Assembly (NCBI RefSeq): GCF_003063645.1
Contig: NZ_NESJ01000001.1
Span: 186,001-250,000, forward strand
DNA: 64,000 nt
Reading direction: 5' to 3'
DNA from: Limnohabitans sp. 2KL-51
GTDB lineage: Bacteria > Pseudomonadota > Gammaproteobacteria > Burkholderiales > Burkholderiaceae_C
A program made the position numbers and the translations under genes. The notes beneath the pieces were generated by a model. The model had not been told where the DNA came from. It made no database searches and saw only the letters and a list, made by a program, of their open reading frames with translations. Shown here one piece after another: positions 37,796 to 46,578 of this stretch. Position 1 is the first letter of the stretch; each line of letters starts with the position of its first letter.

Positions 37796-38524
37796 ATGAC
37801 CTTGCATTGCACATGGTGCTTTCCCATTCGAACTTTCTTGCGCGACACCGCGCGAGGCCTGTTCATCGTGACCCACAGTGGCCTGGCCATGGTGGGCCTG
37901 AGCGCGGCGGCCTTGGTGGTAGCGTTGTGGTGGCAGCCTGATTGGTTGAACCAAGCTGAAGGGACGCTTTTTGATTGGTTGCGTGAGCGCCAGGTGCTGC
38001 TGTCTTGGTTGCCCGAAAACACCGCCGAGCGCGCCACCGCGGTTGACTTGAAGGATTTGCCCAAGTCCCAGGCGGCCGTGGCTGAGTGGTTGGGACGCAA
38101 ATACAAAGTGGCCCCGGAGCCTTTGGCCGCGCTGGTGGCTGAGTCGCATGTGCTGTCCAAAAAGACCAAGCTGCCACCCCATCTGATCTTGGCAGTGATG
38201 GCCATCGAGTCCAACTTTCATCCTTACGTGCAAAGCCAAGCGGGTGCGCAAGGCTTGATGCAGGTCATGACAGGCATCCATGCCCAGCGCTACGAAGCCT
38301 ATGGCGGCAAATTGGCCGCTTTTGACCCGATCAGCAATTTGCGAGTGGGTGCTGAGGTGCTGGCCGACTTCATCAAGTTACGCGGCGGATCGATCGAGGA
38401 AGGGCTTAAGTTTTACTTGGGTGGCTATGAGTTGTCGGAAGATGGCGGTTATGTGGCCAAGGTCCTGGCGGAGCAGTCCCTGCTCGATCAGGTGGCTGCA
38501 GGCGTGAACGTGCCTACCCAGTGA
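37796..38524 (+). CDS. Membrane-anchored lytic transglycosylase (SLT domain)
   Basis: A 242-residue protein. An N-terminal transmembrane helix (L-A-M-V-G-L-S-A-A-A-L-V-V-A-L) is followed by a linker and a C-terminal SLT domain with the catalytic Glu in A-I-E-S-N-F-H-P and the G-A-Q-G-L-M-Q-V-M signature. It cleaves the MurNAc-GlcNAc bond of peptidoglycan to 1,6-anhydroMurNAc. ATG 37796 lacks a clear ribosome site, so the start is uncertain. The next gene, an MBOAT acyltransferase, starts 10 bp later. Confidence 0.88.
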   Translation: MTLHCTWCFPIRTFLRDTARGLFIVTHSGLAMVGLSAAALVVALWWQPDWLNQAEGTLFDWLRERQVLLSWLPENTAERATAVDLKDLPKSQAAVAEWLGRKYKVAPEPLAALVAESHVLSKKTKLPPHLILAVMAIESNFHPYVQSQAGAQGLMQVMTGIHAQRYEAYGGKLAAFDPISNLRVGAEVLADFIKLRGGSIEEGLKFYLGGYELSEDGGYVAKVLAEQSLLDQVAAGVNVPTQ

Positions 38525-38534
38525 GAGGTCCTGC

Positions 38535-39947
38535 ATGAGTTTTGTCTCGCCCGAGTTCGCGCTGCTTTGCCTGTTGTTTTTCCCGACTTACTGGTCTTTA
38601 GCCAATCACCCGCGTGCGCAGCGGTGCTTTCTCATCGCCTCCTCCTACGCCTTGTACGCGACCTGGGTGCCTCTTTTCGCTGTGGTGTTGGCGGTCTACA
38701 GCACCGTCATTTGGGCCTTGGGGCGCTGGATGCAGCGGGCTGCATCTGCTCGGCTACCTGTTGCGTTGGGCCTTTGGTTGGCGGGGTCTTTTCTTTTTTC
38801 CCTCAAGTACTATGAATTTGTCCGGGAGACCTTTCAGGCGATCTTGCAGCACACGGGCTTTGTGTCCTTGTTGCCCGTGCTCAATTGGGTGGCACCTGTA
38901 GGGGTGTCGTTTTTTACCTTTCAGGCGGTGAGCTACCTGGTGATGGTCGGTCGCGCACCGAATTTAGCTCGTTCTTGGCCGGATGTTCTGTTGTTCCTGA
39001 GTTTTTGGCCTACGTTGTTCGCCGGGCCCATCTGGCGTGCCGAACAATTTTTCGCCCAGACCGATAGACAACGCCCTGCCCGGCGCGTGGGCAGTCCAAG
39101 GCAGGGCTGGTTGGCCCTGTACCTGATCGCATTGGGTTTGGTGCAAAAGGTGGTGTTGGCGTCCTGGTTGTCAGCCCAAGTGGTGGACCCGGTTTACAAG
39201 TTCCCTGACCAGTACGCCAGTGTGTCGCTGGCAGCGGCCATGCTGGGCTACAGCATGCAGATTTTTCTCGATTTTGCAGGCTACACACTGATCGTGACCG
39301 GACTGGCCTTGTTGCTGGGTTACCGTTTGCCGGTCAATTTTCGCCAACCCTATTTGGCGCGCAATCTGTCTGATTTCTGGACACGCTGGCACGTGTCTTT
39401 GTCCAGCTTCATCCGCGATTACATTTACATCCCCTTGGGGGGCAACCGCTTAGGTTGGGGCCGAACGCAGCTCAATGTGTTGTCAGGCATGTTGGTCAGC
39501 GGTTTGTGGCACGGTGCCAATTGGACTTTTGTGGTTTGGGGTTTGTTGCACGGGCTCGGTGTGGTGGTGCAAAACATGGCCAAACGCTGGGGCATGCCGG
39601 TTTGGCCGCGCTGGGCCGCGCAAATCTTGACCTTTGTTTTTGTCAGTGTGGCATGGGTATTTTTCCGGGCAGATTCTTTGCCGCAGGCGATCCAAATGCT
39701 GCAAGGACTGTGGCACAGTCCGGCTGGTTTTTGGTTGTCTGAGCAATTGCCTTGGTGGGGTTTGTTGGGTATTTCTGGTTTGGTTTTTGGGCTGAGTCCT
39801 TGGGCGTTGACCTTGCAGCGCCTGAGCGTGGCGTGTCTGGCACGTCTGGGTTCTTGGGGGGCTGCCGTGTTGCTGGCACTGCTGCTGTTTGCGGTGCTTT
39901 ATGGGGCGCCTGAGGGGGTGCCCAATTTTATTTACTATCGGTTTTGA
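38535..39947 (+). CDS. MBOAT O-acyltransferase (AlgI/PatA-like)
   Basis: A 470-residue polytopic membrane protein of the MBOAT family. F-W-T-R-W-H-V-S-L-S-S-F-I-R-D-Y-I-Y-I-P-L-G-G-N-R is the family core (given as residues around 277-301), and the catalytic His is in L-W-H-G-A-N-W. These proteins move acetyl groups from cytoplasmic acetyl-CoA across the membrane to a periplasmic SGNH partner that acetylates a polysaccharide. It starts 10 bp after the transglycosylase and abuts the SGNH gene (stop at 39947, next ATG at 39949). Confidence 0.9.
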   Translation: MSFVSPEFALLCLLFFPTYWSLANHPRAQRCFLIASSYALYATWVPLFAVVLAVYSTVIWALGRWMQRAASARLPVALGLWLAGSFLFSLKYYEFVRETFQAILQHTGFVSLLPVLNWVAPVGVSFFTFQAVSYLVMVGRAPNLARSWPDVLLFLSFWPTLFAGPIWRAEQFFAQTDRQRPARRVGSPRQGWLALYLIALGLVQKVVLASWLSAQVVDPVYKFPDQYASVSLAAAMLGYSMQIFLDFAGYTLIVTGLALLLGYRLPVNFRQPYLARNLSDFWTRWHVSLSSFIRDYIYIPLGGNRLGWGRTQLNVLSGMLVSGLWHGANWTFVVWGLLHGLGVVVQNMAKRWGMPVWPRWAAQILTFVFVSVAWVFFRADSLPQAIQMLQGLWHSPAGFWLSEQLPWWGLLGISGLVFGLSPWALTLQRLSVACLARLGSWGAAVLLALLLFAVLYGAPEGVPNFIYYRF

Positions 39948-39948
39948 T

Positions 39949-40941
39949 ATGCGTCATCGTTTGTCTTCACTTCAACTGAGCTGGCTCTTGCCTGGCATAG
40001 CCTTGCTGGTGTGCTTGAGTTGGTTGACTTCCCTCGAAAAGTACTTGGGTGTTCGCTACCACTTCAGCCTGGAGGCTGCCTTGCCGCCTGCGGTAGCCCA
40101 AGTCTTGTTCGCCCCTTCGCGTTGGCTGGATGAACGCGTTCGCGCCGGAGGGGCCAGGCCCTTGTTTCGTTTGAATTGGCCTTCTTCGGGGGGGGTGCAA
40201 GAGGACCCGGCCCCGATCAACCGTACGCCCGAACCCCCGCAACTCCAGAGTTTGCCTGAGCCCCTGCCGTCTGGACAGTTTCTGGCCACCTTGGCGCAGC
40301 AAAAATTGGCTCCGGGTCCCCAGCGGATTTTGCTGGCGGGCGACTCGATGATGCAAGGCGTTGGGCCCTTGTTCATGCGTGAAATCACCCGCTTGCACCC
40401 CGATTGGCAAGTGCATGATTTGAGCCGTCAAAGCACAGGCCTGACGGTGCGGCGTTATTTTGACTGGCCCGCGCGCATGATGGACGAAATGGATGCCAAG
40501 AGTCTGACGCTGATCGTCGTCTTTTTGGGTCCCAATGATCCGTGGGACATGCTGGTCGATGGGCAACGCCATTTGTTCCCATCACCGGGTTGGGCTTTGA
40601 ACTACGCTTTACGCGTCGATGAGGTGTTGGCTGCTGCCGTGCAGCGCCAAGTGCGTGTGATTTGGGTGGGTCTGCCGGCCATGCAGGATGGCCGTCTCAG
40701 GGAAGGTGCGGTTTTGCAAAATCACATCTTCCATGCCCGGGCCGCCCAATGGCGGACCGATTATTTGGCCACGGAGCCTCTGATCGGTCTCTTGTCGGAA
40801 CCCTTTCAAAAATCCAAACGCAAAGAAGACGGGCAACGTGTGAATTTGCGCGCCAATGACGGCATTCACCTCACGCCCTCGGGTTTGCGCTTGATCAACC
40901 AGGCATTGCTGGACCACATCGAGCAGGGCCGCCAGCCGTGA
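39949..40941 (+). CDS. Membrane-anchored SGNH hydrolase (DUF459-like), probable O-acetyltransferase partner
   Basis: A 330-residue protein. One N-terminal membrane helix (L-L-P-G-I-A-L-L-V-C-L) precedes a Pro-rich periplasmic linker and an SGNH domain with block I L-L-A-G-D-S-M-M, block III G-P-N-D and block V D-G-I-H-L-T. The frame opens at 39889 inside the MBOAT gene, but ATG 39949 is one base after the MBOAT stop. The position next to the MBOAT protein suggests it receives the exported acetyl group, as AlgJ/AlgX or PatB do. Its stop overlaps the next gene (GTGA). Confidence 0.87.
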   Translation: MRHRLSSLQLSWLLPGIALLVCLSWLTSLEKYLGVRYHFSLEAALPPAVAQVLFAPSRWLDERVRAGGARPLFRLNWPSSGGVQEDPAPINRTPEPPQLQSLPEPLPSGQFLATLAQQKLAPGPQRILLAGDSMMQGVGPLFMREITRLHPDWQVHDLSRQSTGLTVRRYFDWPARMMDEMDAKSLTLIVVFLGPNDPWDMLVDGQRHLFPSPGWALNYALRVDEVLAAAVQRQVRVIWVGLPAMQDGRLREGAVLQNHIFHARAAQWRTDYLATEPLIGLLSEPFQKSKRKEDGQRVNLRANDGIHLTPSGLRLINQALLDHIEQGRQP

Positions 40942-42383
40942 ATCACGTTGCACTTGCGCAAGCGGCACTCTGTCTGGTGTTGGCCTGGGGTAGCACGCTG
41001 GGGCATGCCCAAAGCGGCCTGGCAGCCATGACCCGTTTGCAGGTGCAGGCACAGTCGAATGCGCCTGATTTGCAGTGCGGTTTGCCGCCTCGTGCGCCAA
41101 GACCAGAGCGTCCGGCTGATCCCGACCCGGTGGAGTGGCCCGATCAAGCCGAGGTGGACAAGCAGGTGCCTGCTTTCAGGGAGTCAGCATCGAGCACGCC
41201 CGATGCAGTGCCGGCCGATGTGCCGGGTGCTTCGCCTTTGTGGTCGCACGCAAATCCTTCGGTTTTACGCATGGGCATTTGGGGCGACAGCCACCTCGCC
41301 GCCGGGTTTTTCACGCAGGAGTTGCAACGTTTATCGGGGCTTTCACCCGAGCTGGTACGCGCGCGTTTTGTGCCGGCCAGTTGGGGTCGGCCGGGCGTGC
41401 GCCTGCCTTTGCGTAAAACTTGCGTGAGCCCTGATTGGCAATTTGAACCCGCTCATGCCCAAAGCGCCGGGGCTGCGCAGCCCGGTCCCGGTCTCGTCAA
41501 CATGAGCAGCCTTCAGGACGGTGCCTGGCTAGCGCTGGACCTTCGCAATGCGGCCGGGCGCGCCGAACATGCCCAAATCCGCCTGCTTTACCAGCAGACC
41601 GAACGACCTGTTACTTTGGCGCTGCGGGTGGACGCGGGTCCGGAACAGTTCATCACTTTGCAAGGCGAAGAGGGTCCTGCTGTGCTGGAATTGTGGGCCC
41701 AAGAGGCCATGTCCACCCTGGCTTTGCGGGTGATGCAAGGCCCCATGCGCTTGCAGGGCTTGGAGTGGCCAGTGGCACCCCATGTGCGCTTGCACATGGA
41801 TGTGTTTGGTTACCCTGGGGCCACAGCGGGGGGCTGGCGGCATGTGCGACCCGAGTCGTTGATGCCGTGGTGGCCTCAGCCGCCTTATGACTTGGTGGTG
41901 TTGGCTTTTGGCACCAACGAGGGCAATGTCCAGCCCTTCAGTGCCCAAGCCTATCGGCAGATGTTGCAGGCCTCGGTGTCCCAGTGGCGAGCGGTTTTCC
42001 CCCTGACGGCTTGTTTGCTGATCGCCCCCGGAGATCGCGGGATTTTATTGCGGCGTTCACAAAAGATCGGTAAGCCCTCACCCCGTAATGCCGATCGAAC
42101 GGCTTCCGACTTGCTGCGTTTTACCCGTGTGCACCAAGAGATCGGGCGAATTCAAAAGCAGGTGGCACGCGCCCATGGTTGCCATGTCTGGAGCATGTTC
42201 GAGGCCATGGGTGGCGCAGGCAGTGCTTACCGATGGGCGCGGCACAACCCGCCCTTAATGGCGCGGGATCTGATCCACTTCACCGTGCCCGGCTACCAGC
42301 GCCTGGCGCAGTTGATGGCGAAAGACTTGGGCTGGGGCCCGGCCCTCTTTGGGGATGTGCCCGTGCCAGCGGTGAACCGTTGA
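40938..42383 (+). CDS. Secreted SGNH/GDSL hydrolase
   Basis: A 481-residue protein starting at a GTG that overlaps the previous stop. The signal peptide (L-A-Q-A-A-L-C-L-V-L-A-W, cleavage near G-H-A-Q) precedes an SGNH domain: block I G-I-W-G-D-S-H, block III G-T-N-E and block V D-L-I-H-F-T near the C-terminus. A jelly-roll-like insert of about 150 residues separates blocks I and III. It may be a second acetyltransferase or an acetyl esterase (Ape1-like) acting on the same polymer. Confidence 0.87.
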   Translation: MNHVALAQAALCLVLAWGSTLGHAQSGLAAMTRLQVQAQSNAPDLQCGLPPRAPRPERPADPDPVEWPDQAEVDKQVPAFRESASSTPDAVPADVPGASPLWSHANPSVLRMGIWGDSHLAAGFFTQELQRLSGLSPELVRARFVPASWGRPGVRLPLRKTCVSPDWQFEPAHAQSAGAAQPGPGLVNMSSLQDGAWLALDLRNAAGRAEHAQIRLLYQQTERPVTLALRVDAGPEQFITLQGEEGPAVLELWAQEAMSTLALRVMQGPMRLQGLEWPVAPHVRLHMDVFGYPGATAGGWRHVRPESLMPWWPQPPYDLVVLAFGTNEGNVQPFSAQAYRQMLQASVSQWRAVFPLTACLLIAPGDRGILLRRSQKIGKPSPRNADRTASDLLRFTRVHQEIGRIQKQVARAHGCHVWSMFEAMGGAGSAYRWARHNPPLMARDLIHFTVPGYQRLAQLMAKDLGWGPALFGDVPVPAVNR

Positions 42384-42504
42384 ATCTTGGCAAGCGGCGC
42401 ACGATTAGCCCGTGCACGCAAAAAACACCACACTCATCACCAAGCCGGTGCCAATGACCAGTCAGCGTACCCAGCGCACAGGCAAGCGCTTGTCTGGTCG
42501 GGAC

Positions 42505-42999
42505 TCAGGTCGATAGAGGGGGCAAATCGGCCACGGCCGGGTCGGTGTGGATGACACCCAGTGGAAAGCGTTGTCCGGCTAAGTGGTCTTCGATGCAGCG
42601 CAAGACCAAGGGGCTGCGGTGGCGCTCGGCGCTGGCGCGCACTTCCTCAGGGGTCATCCAGAGTGTGCGCACGATGCCCTCGTCCAGGCTCAGATGGGGC
42701 TGCAGCTCGCCAATGTCGCCGCAAAAAGCCATGCGCACATAGGTGATGTCTTCGCCCGTCGCCGGACGCTGAAAGCGTGAGAGGTAAATGCCCACCAAGG
42801 CGGTGGGCGTGAAAGGCTGGGCCGTTTCCTCCAAGGCTTCGCGGGCGCAGGCTTGCGCTGGCGATTCGCCCGGGTCCAGGTGGCCAGCCGGGTTGTTCAG
42901 GCGCAAACCCTCTTGGGTGTGTTCTTCGATCAACAGGTAGCGGCCATCACGCTCAATGATGGCGGCCACGGTGACATTGGGTTTCCAGCGTGTGTCCAT
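42505..42999 (-). CDS. NUDIX hydrolase, NudJ-like
   Basis: A 164-residue NUDIX protein with box G-H-L-D-P-G-E-S-P-A-Q-A-C-A-R-E-A-L-E-E-T (within residues 38-60). It hydrolyses nucleoside diphosphate-linked substrates; the E. coli homologue next to mnmA is NudJ (thiamine pyrophosphate and nucleotide phosphatase). Same strand as mnmA but separated from it by the plus-strand envelope-gene cassette. Confidence 0.9.
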   Translation of the reverse strand: MDTRWKPNVTVAAIIERDGRYLLIEEHTQEGLRLNNPAGHLDPGESPAQACAREALEETAQPFTPTALVGIYLSRFQRPATGEDITYVRMAFCGDIGELQPHLSLDEGIVRTLWMTPEEVRASAERHRSPLVLRCIEDHLAGQRFPLGVIHTDPAVADLPPLST

Positions 43000-43043
43000 G
43001 ACCTCAATTATCTGTGGGCCAAGGGGTCAAAATGCTCTGTAGC

Positions 43044-43076
43044 CCCACATGGGCACCAAAAAGGTGCCCGGGTGGG
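43044..43076. other. Strong inverted repeat upstream of pntA
   Basis: GGGCACC, AAAAA, GGTGCCC form a perfect seven-pair stem with five-base loop (43051-43069), extended beyond a 2x2 internal loop by CCCAC/GTGGG. It lies between the NUDIX start and pntA. No T-run follows on either strand, so it is not a standard terminator; it may be a leader structure or protein site. Confidence 0.6.
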
Positions 43077-43230
43077 CCAATTCAGCCCTTTGCATCGGTG
43101 TTTGCCCATGTTCATGGCACTGACGGCCCCAACACGCTTGTGAAGGACTTGCTTTGAGCTGGAATGGATTGACTTCGGTTAAGCTTTAAGATTGGCCATA
43201 TTTTTTTGTGGATTGAGTGAGGAGTCAGAC

Positions 43231-44832
43231 ATGCAGACAGGCGACAACGCCCCCACGCCGCAGCGCATTGGCGTGCCCAAAGAGATTTTCCCCGGTGAAA
43301 AACGGGTGGCCACGGTCCCCGATGCGGTGACCAAACTGGTCAAACTCGGCTTTGCCGTGGTCGTGGAACAAGGCGCGGGTGAACTCGCTGACTTGTCGGA
43401 TGCGGCCTATGTCGAAGCCGGTGCCACGATTGCGCCGAGCGCGGCGGCCTTGTGGAGTGGCAGCGACATCGTCTTTAAAGTGCGGGCCCCCACGCCCGAC
43501 GAAGTGGCGCTGATGCATGAAGGCCAGACCTTGATTGGCTTTTTGTGGCCCGCCCAAAACCCCGATTTGATGCAGCAATTGGCAGCCAAAAAGGTCACCG
43601 CGCTGTCGATCGACGCATTGCCCCGCACATTGAGCCGCGCCCAGAAGATGGACGCCCTGACCTCTATGGCGGGTGTGAGCGGCTACCGCGCGGTGGTCGA
43701 GTCGGCCAACGCCTTCGGTCGTTTCTTCAACGGCCAGATCACGGCTGCGGGGAAAGTGCCCCCCGCCAAAGTGTTCATCGCCGGTGCCGGCGTGGCCGGT
43801 TTGGCCGCGATTGGCGCGGCCGCCAGCTTGGGCGCCATCGTGCGCGCCAACGACACCCGCGCCGAAGTGGCCGACCAGGTGGTCTCGCTCGGCGGTGAGT
43901 TCGTCAAAGTGGATTATGAGGAAGAAGGCTCGGGCGGCGGCGGTTACGCCAAGGTCATGAGCGAAGGCTTTCAGGCCGCGCAGCGCGAGATGTACGCCAA
44001 GCAGGCCAAAGAGTGCGACATCATCATCACCACTGCGTTGATCCCCGGCAAACCCGCGCCCAAGCTGATCACCGCCGAGATGGTGCAAAGCATGAAGCCC
44101 GGCAGCGTGATCGTGGACATGGCCGCAGAGCAAGGCGGCAACTGCGAACTGACTGAGCCCGGCAAAGCCGTGGTCAAGCACGGCGTGACCATCGTCGGTT
44201 ACACCGATTTGGCCTCACGCATGGCGCGCCAGTCGTCCACGCTGTATGGCACCAATTTGTTCCGCCTGACCGAAGAGCTGTGCAAGACCAAAGACGGCGT
44301 GATCAACGTCAACATGGAAGACGACGCGATCCGGGGCCTGACGGTCATCAAGGACGGTGAAATCACCTGGCCTGCGCCGCCATTGGTGGTGGCGCCCAAG
44401 CCTGCACCCAAGCCCGCTGCCGCACCTGCCGCCAAAAAAGGCCACGGCCATGGCGAGCCGTCTGGCCCCATGCCGGTGGGCCAGTTGCTCATCGTTTCAG
44501 CGGTTGCTGCTGTGCTGCTGGTGCTGGTGGGTGCGTATGCGCCAGCGGCCTTCCTGTCGCACTTCACGGTGTTTGTGTTGGCCTGCTTTGTGGGCTACAT
44601 GGTGGTCTGGAACGTCAAACCCGCGCTGCACACCCCGCTCATGAGCGTGACCAACGCGATCAGCTCCATCATCGCTATTGGCGCGCTGGTGCAGATTTCG
44701 CCTTTGGCTGCGGCCGGACGACCCAACACGCTGATTGGCATTTTGGCCGCCTTGGCGCTGGTGCTGACGGCCATCAACATGTTTGGCGGCTTTGCCGTCA
44801 CCCAGCGCATGCTGGCGATGTTCCGAAAATAA
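43231..44832 (+). CDS. pntA: NAD(P) transhydrogenase subunit alpha
   Basis: A 533-residue alpha subunit of the proton-pumping transhydrogenase, which interconverts NADH + NADP+ and NAD+ + NADPH using the proton gradient. The alanine-dehydrogenase-like NAD domain has [11 protein letters not shown] Pro/Ala/His-rich linker ([10 protein letters not shown]) leads to a C-terminal region with three or four membrane helices. ATG 43231 has GAGGAG upstream and is preferred over 43192. Unusually, 142 bp of hairpin repeats separate it from pntB. Confidence 0.95.
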   Translation: MQTGDNAPTPQRIGVPKEIFPGEKRVATVPDAVTKLVKLGFAVVVEQGAGELADLSDAAYVEAGATIAPSAAALWSGSDIVFKVRAPTPDEVALMHEGQTLIGFLWPAQNPDLMQQLAAKKVTALSIDALPRTLSRAQKMDALTSMAGVSGYRAVVESANAFGRFFNGQITAAGKVPPAKVFIAGAGVAGLAAIGAAASLGAIVRANDTRAEVADQVVSLGGEFVKVDYEEEGSGGGGYAKVMSEGFQAAQREMYAKQAKECDIIITTALIPGKPAPKLITAEMVQSMKPGSVIVDMAAEQGGNCELTEPGKAVVKHGVTIVGYTDLASRMARQSSTLYGTNLFRLTEELCKTKDGVINVNMEDDAIRGLTVIKDGEITWPAPPLVVAPKPAPKPAAAPAAKKGHGHGEPSGPMPVGQLLIVSAVAAVLLVLVGAYAPAAFLSHFTVFVLACFVGYMVVWNVKPALHTPLMSVTNAISSIIAIGALVQISPLAAAGRPNTLIGILAALALVLTAINMFGGFAVTQRMLAMFRK

Positions 44833-44835
44833 AAA

Positions 44836-44961
44836 ACTTTGGGGACAGATCTTTAGCTTTGTCCCCAACCGATTGATGACCTTGGGGGCAGATTTTCAGC
44901 TCTGCCCCCGACTGATGAAGACTTTGGGGACAGAACTTTAGCTCTGTCCCCGACCGATTGA
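44836..44961. repeat. Three tandem copies of a 42-43 bp hairpin repeat between pntA and pntB
   Basis: Copies begin at 44836, 44879 and 44921. Each reads ACyTTGGGG(A/G)CAGA, a short A/T-rich loop ending AGC, TyTG(T/C)CCCC, then (A/G)ACyGATtGA. Each forms a 9-11 pair stem. The middle copy has GGGGGCAGA with TCTGCCCCC, where the outer copies have GGGGACAGA with T(C/T)TGTCCCC: both sides of the pair changed together. The last copy ends 13 bases before the pntB ATG, just ahead of its AAAGAGA ribosome site. Confidence 0.92.
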
Positions 44962-44974
44962 AAAAGAGACACTC

Positions 44975-46393
44975 ATGAACTCAAGTCTGGCCACGGTCGC
45001 CTACATCGGCGCAACCATCCTATTCATCCTCAGCCTGGGTGGTTTGTCCAACCAGGAAACCGCACGGCGCGGCAACCTCTACGGCATGATCGGCATGAGC
45101 CTGGCCGTGTTGGCCACCATCTTTGGCCCGCAAGTCACGGCCGAGGGCATCCCCATGATCGTGGGCTCCGTGCTGGTGGGTGCGCTCATTGGTCTGTACG
45201 CTGCACGCAAAGTGCAGATGACACAAATGCCCGAACTAGTGGCGCTCATGCACAGCATGGTCGGCATGGCGGCGGCATTGGTGGGTTATGCCACCTTTGT
45301 AGACCCCGAGGCCTCGAAAAATCTGGAAGGCGCAGCGCACGCCATCCACGCAGGTGAAATCTACATCGGCATCTTCATTGGCGCTGTGACCTTCTCGGGT
45401 TCGGTGGCCGCGTTTGGCAAGTTGTCCGGTCGCATCGGCGGCAGCCCCTTGTTGCTCCCCGCACGCCATTGGCTCAACCTGTTGGGTTTGATCGCGGTGG
45501 TTTACTTTGGCCGTGAGTTCATGAATGCCCACACGGTGGAAGAAGGCATGCTGCCCTTGGTCATCATGACTGCCATCGCCTTGCTATTCGGCATCCACAT
45601 GGTCATGGCCATTGGCGGTGCCGACATGCCAGTGGTGGTGTCCATGCTCAACAGTTACTCCGGTTGGGCCGCTGCGGCCACCGGCTTCATGCTGAGCAAC
45701 GACTTGTTGATCGTGATCGGTGCCCTGGTCGGTTCAAGCGGCGCGATTTTGTCCTACATCATGTGCAACGCCATGAACCGCAGCTTCATCAGCGTGATCG
45801 CCGGGGGCTTTGGCACTACAGCCGCAGCGCCCAAGCCAACAGGCGAAGCGGCCGAGCCGCAAGGTGAAGTCAGCCCCATTTTGGCGGCCGAGACCGCCGA
45901 GTTGCTGCGCGACGCCAAAAACGTGATCGTTGTGCCCGGCTACGGCATGGCCGTGGCGCAGGCGCAGCACACGGTGTTTGAAATCACCAAGCAACTGCGT
46001 GAAAAAGGCGTGAACGTGCGCTTTGGCATCCACCCGGTGGCCGGGCGCATGCCGGGTCACATGAACGTGCTCTTGGCCGAAGCCAGGGTGCCTTACGACA
46101 TCGTGTTCGAGATGGACGAACTCAACGACGATTTCCCAGACACCGACGTGGCCATCGTGATCGGTGCCAACGACATCGTGAACCCGGCCGCGCAAGACGA
46201 TCCGACCAGCCCGATTGCGGGCATGCCGGTGCTCGAAGTGTGGAAGGCCCGCACCAGCATCGTCATGAAGCGCTCCATGGCCAGCGGTTACGCCGGGGTG
46301 GACAACCCGCTCTTCTACAAAGACAACAACCGCATGTTGTTTGGCGATGCCAAGAAGATGCTCGATGAGGTTTTGGTGGCGCTCAAGGCCTGA
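44975..46393 (+). CDS. pntB: NAD(P) transhydrogenase subunit beta
   Basis: A 472-residue beta subunit. About eight or nine membrane helices in the N-terminal half form the proton channel. The C-terminal Rossmann-like NADP domain contains [12 protein letters not shown] and [10 protein letters not shown]. It completes PntAB. ATG 44975 follows AAAAAGAGA directly after the hairpin repeats. A terminator follows at 46415. Confidence 0.96.
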   Translation: MNSSLATVAYIGATILFILSLGGLSNQETARRGNLYGMIGMSLAVLATIFGPQVTAEGIPMIVGSVLVGALIGLYAARKVQMTQMPELVALMHSMVGMAAALVGYATFVDPEASKNLEGAAHAIHAGEIYIGIFIGAVTFSGSVAAFGKLSGRIGGSPLLLPARHWLNLLGLIAVVYFGREFMNAHTVEEGMLPLVIMTAIALLFGIHMVMAIGGADMPVVVSMLNSYSGWAAAATGFMLSNDLLIVIGALVGSSGAILSYIMCNAMNRSFISVIAGGFGTTAAAPKPTGEAAEPQGEVSPILAAETAELLRDAKNVIVVPGYGMAVAQAQHTVFEITKQLREKGVNVRFGIHPVAGRMPGHMNVLLAEARVPYDIVFEMDELNDDFPDTDVAIVIGANDIVNPAAQDDPTSPIAGMPVLEVWKARTSIVMKRSMASGYAGVDNPLFYKDNNRMLFGDAKKMLDEVLVALKA

Positions 46394-46412
46394 GGCGCGT
46401 CATCGATTCCAA

Positions 46413-46446
46413 AGAAGGGGCCGCAGGGGCCCCTTTCGGGTTTTTA
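46413..46446 (+). terminator. Intrinsic terminator after pntB
   Basis: AAGGGGCC and GGCCCCTT pair around a five-base loop (46415-46435), and TTTTT follows eight bases later after TCGGG. It lies 20 bp past the pntB stop. The gap before the T-run makes it slightly atypical. Confidence 0.7.
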
Positions 46447-46578
46447 TGCCACGACAGCTGCCGTGATTCGCGTGCGAGCGGCTTTGCGCTGTCTAGGTTG
46501 AAACCCATGTTGCAGCTTCCGTGGCTTGGCTCGGATTGGTTGCGTTTGCCTTCATGATTTTTGTTTGAAACCCGTCTT

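Noticed and set aside
42483..42492. Second occurrence of the palindrome CAAGCGCTTG
   Set aside because: It lies near the 3' end of a convergent spacer with no promoter nearby; a ten-base palindrome can recur by chance.
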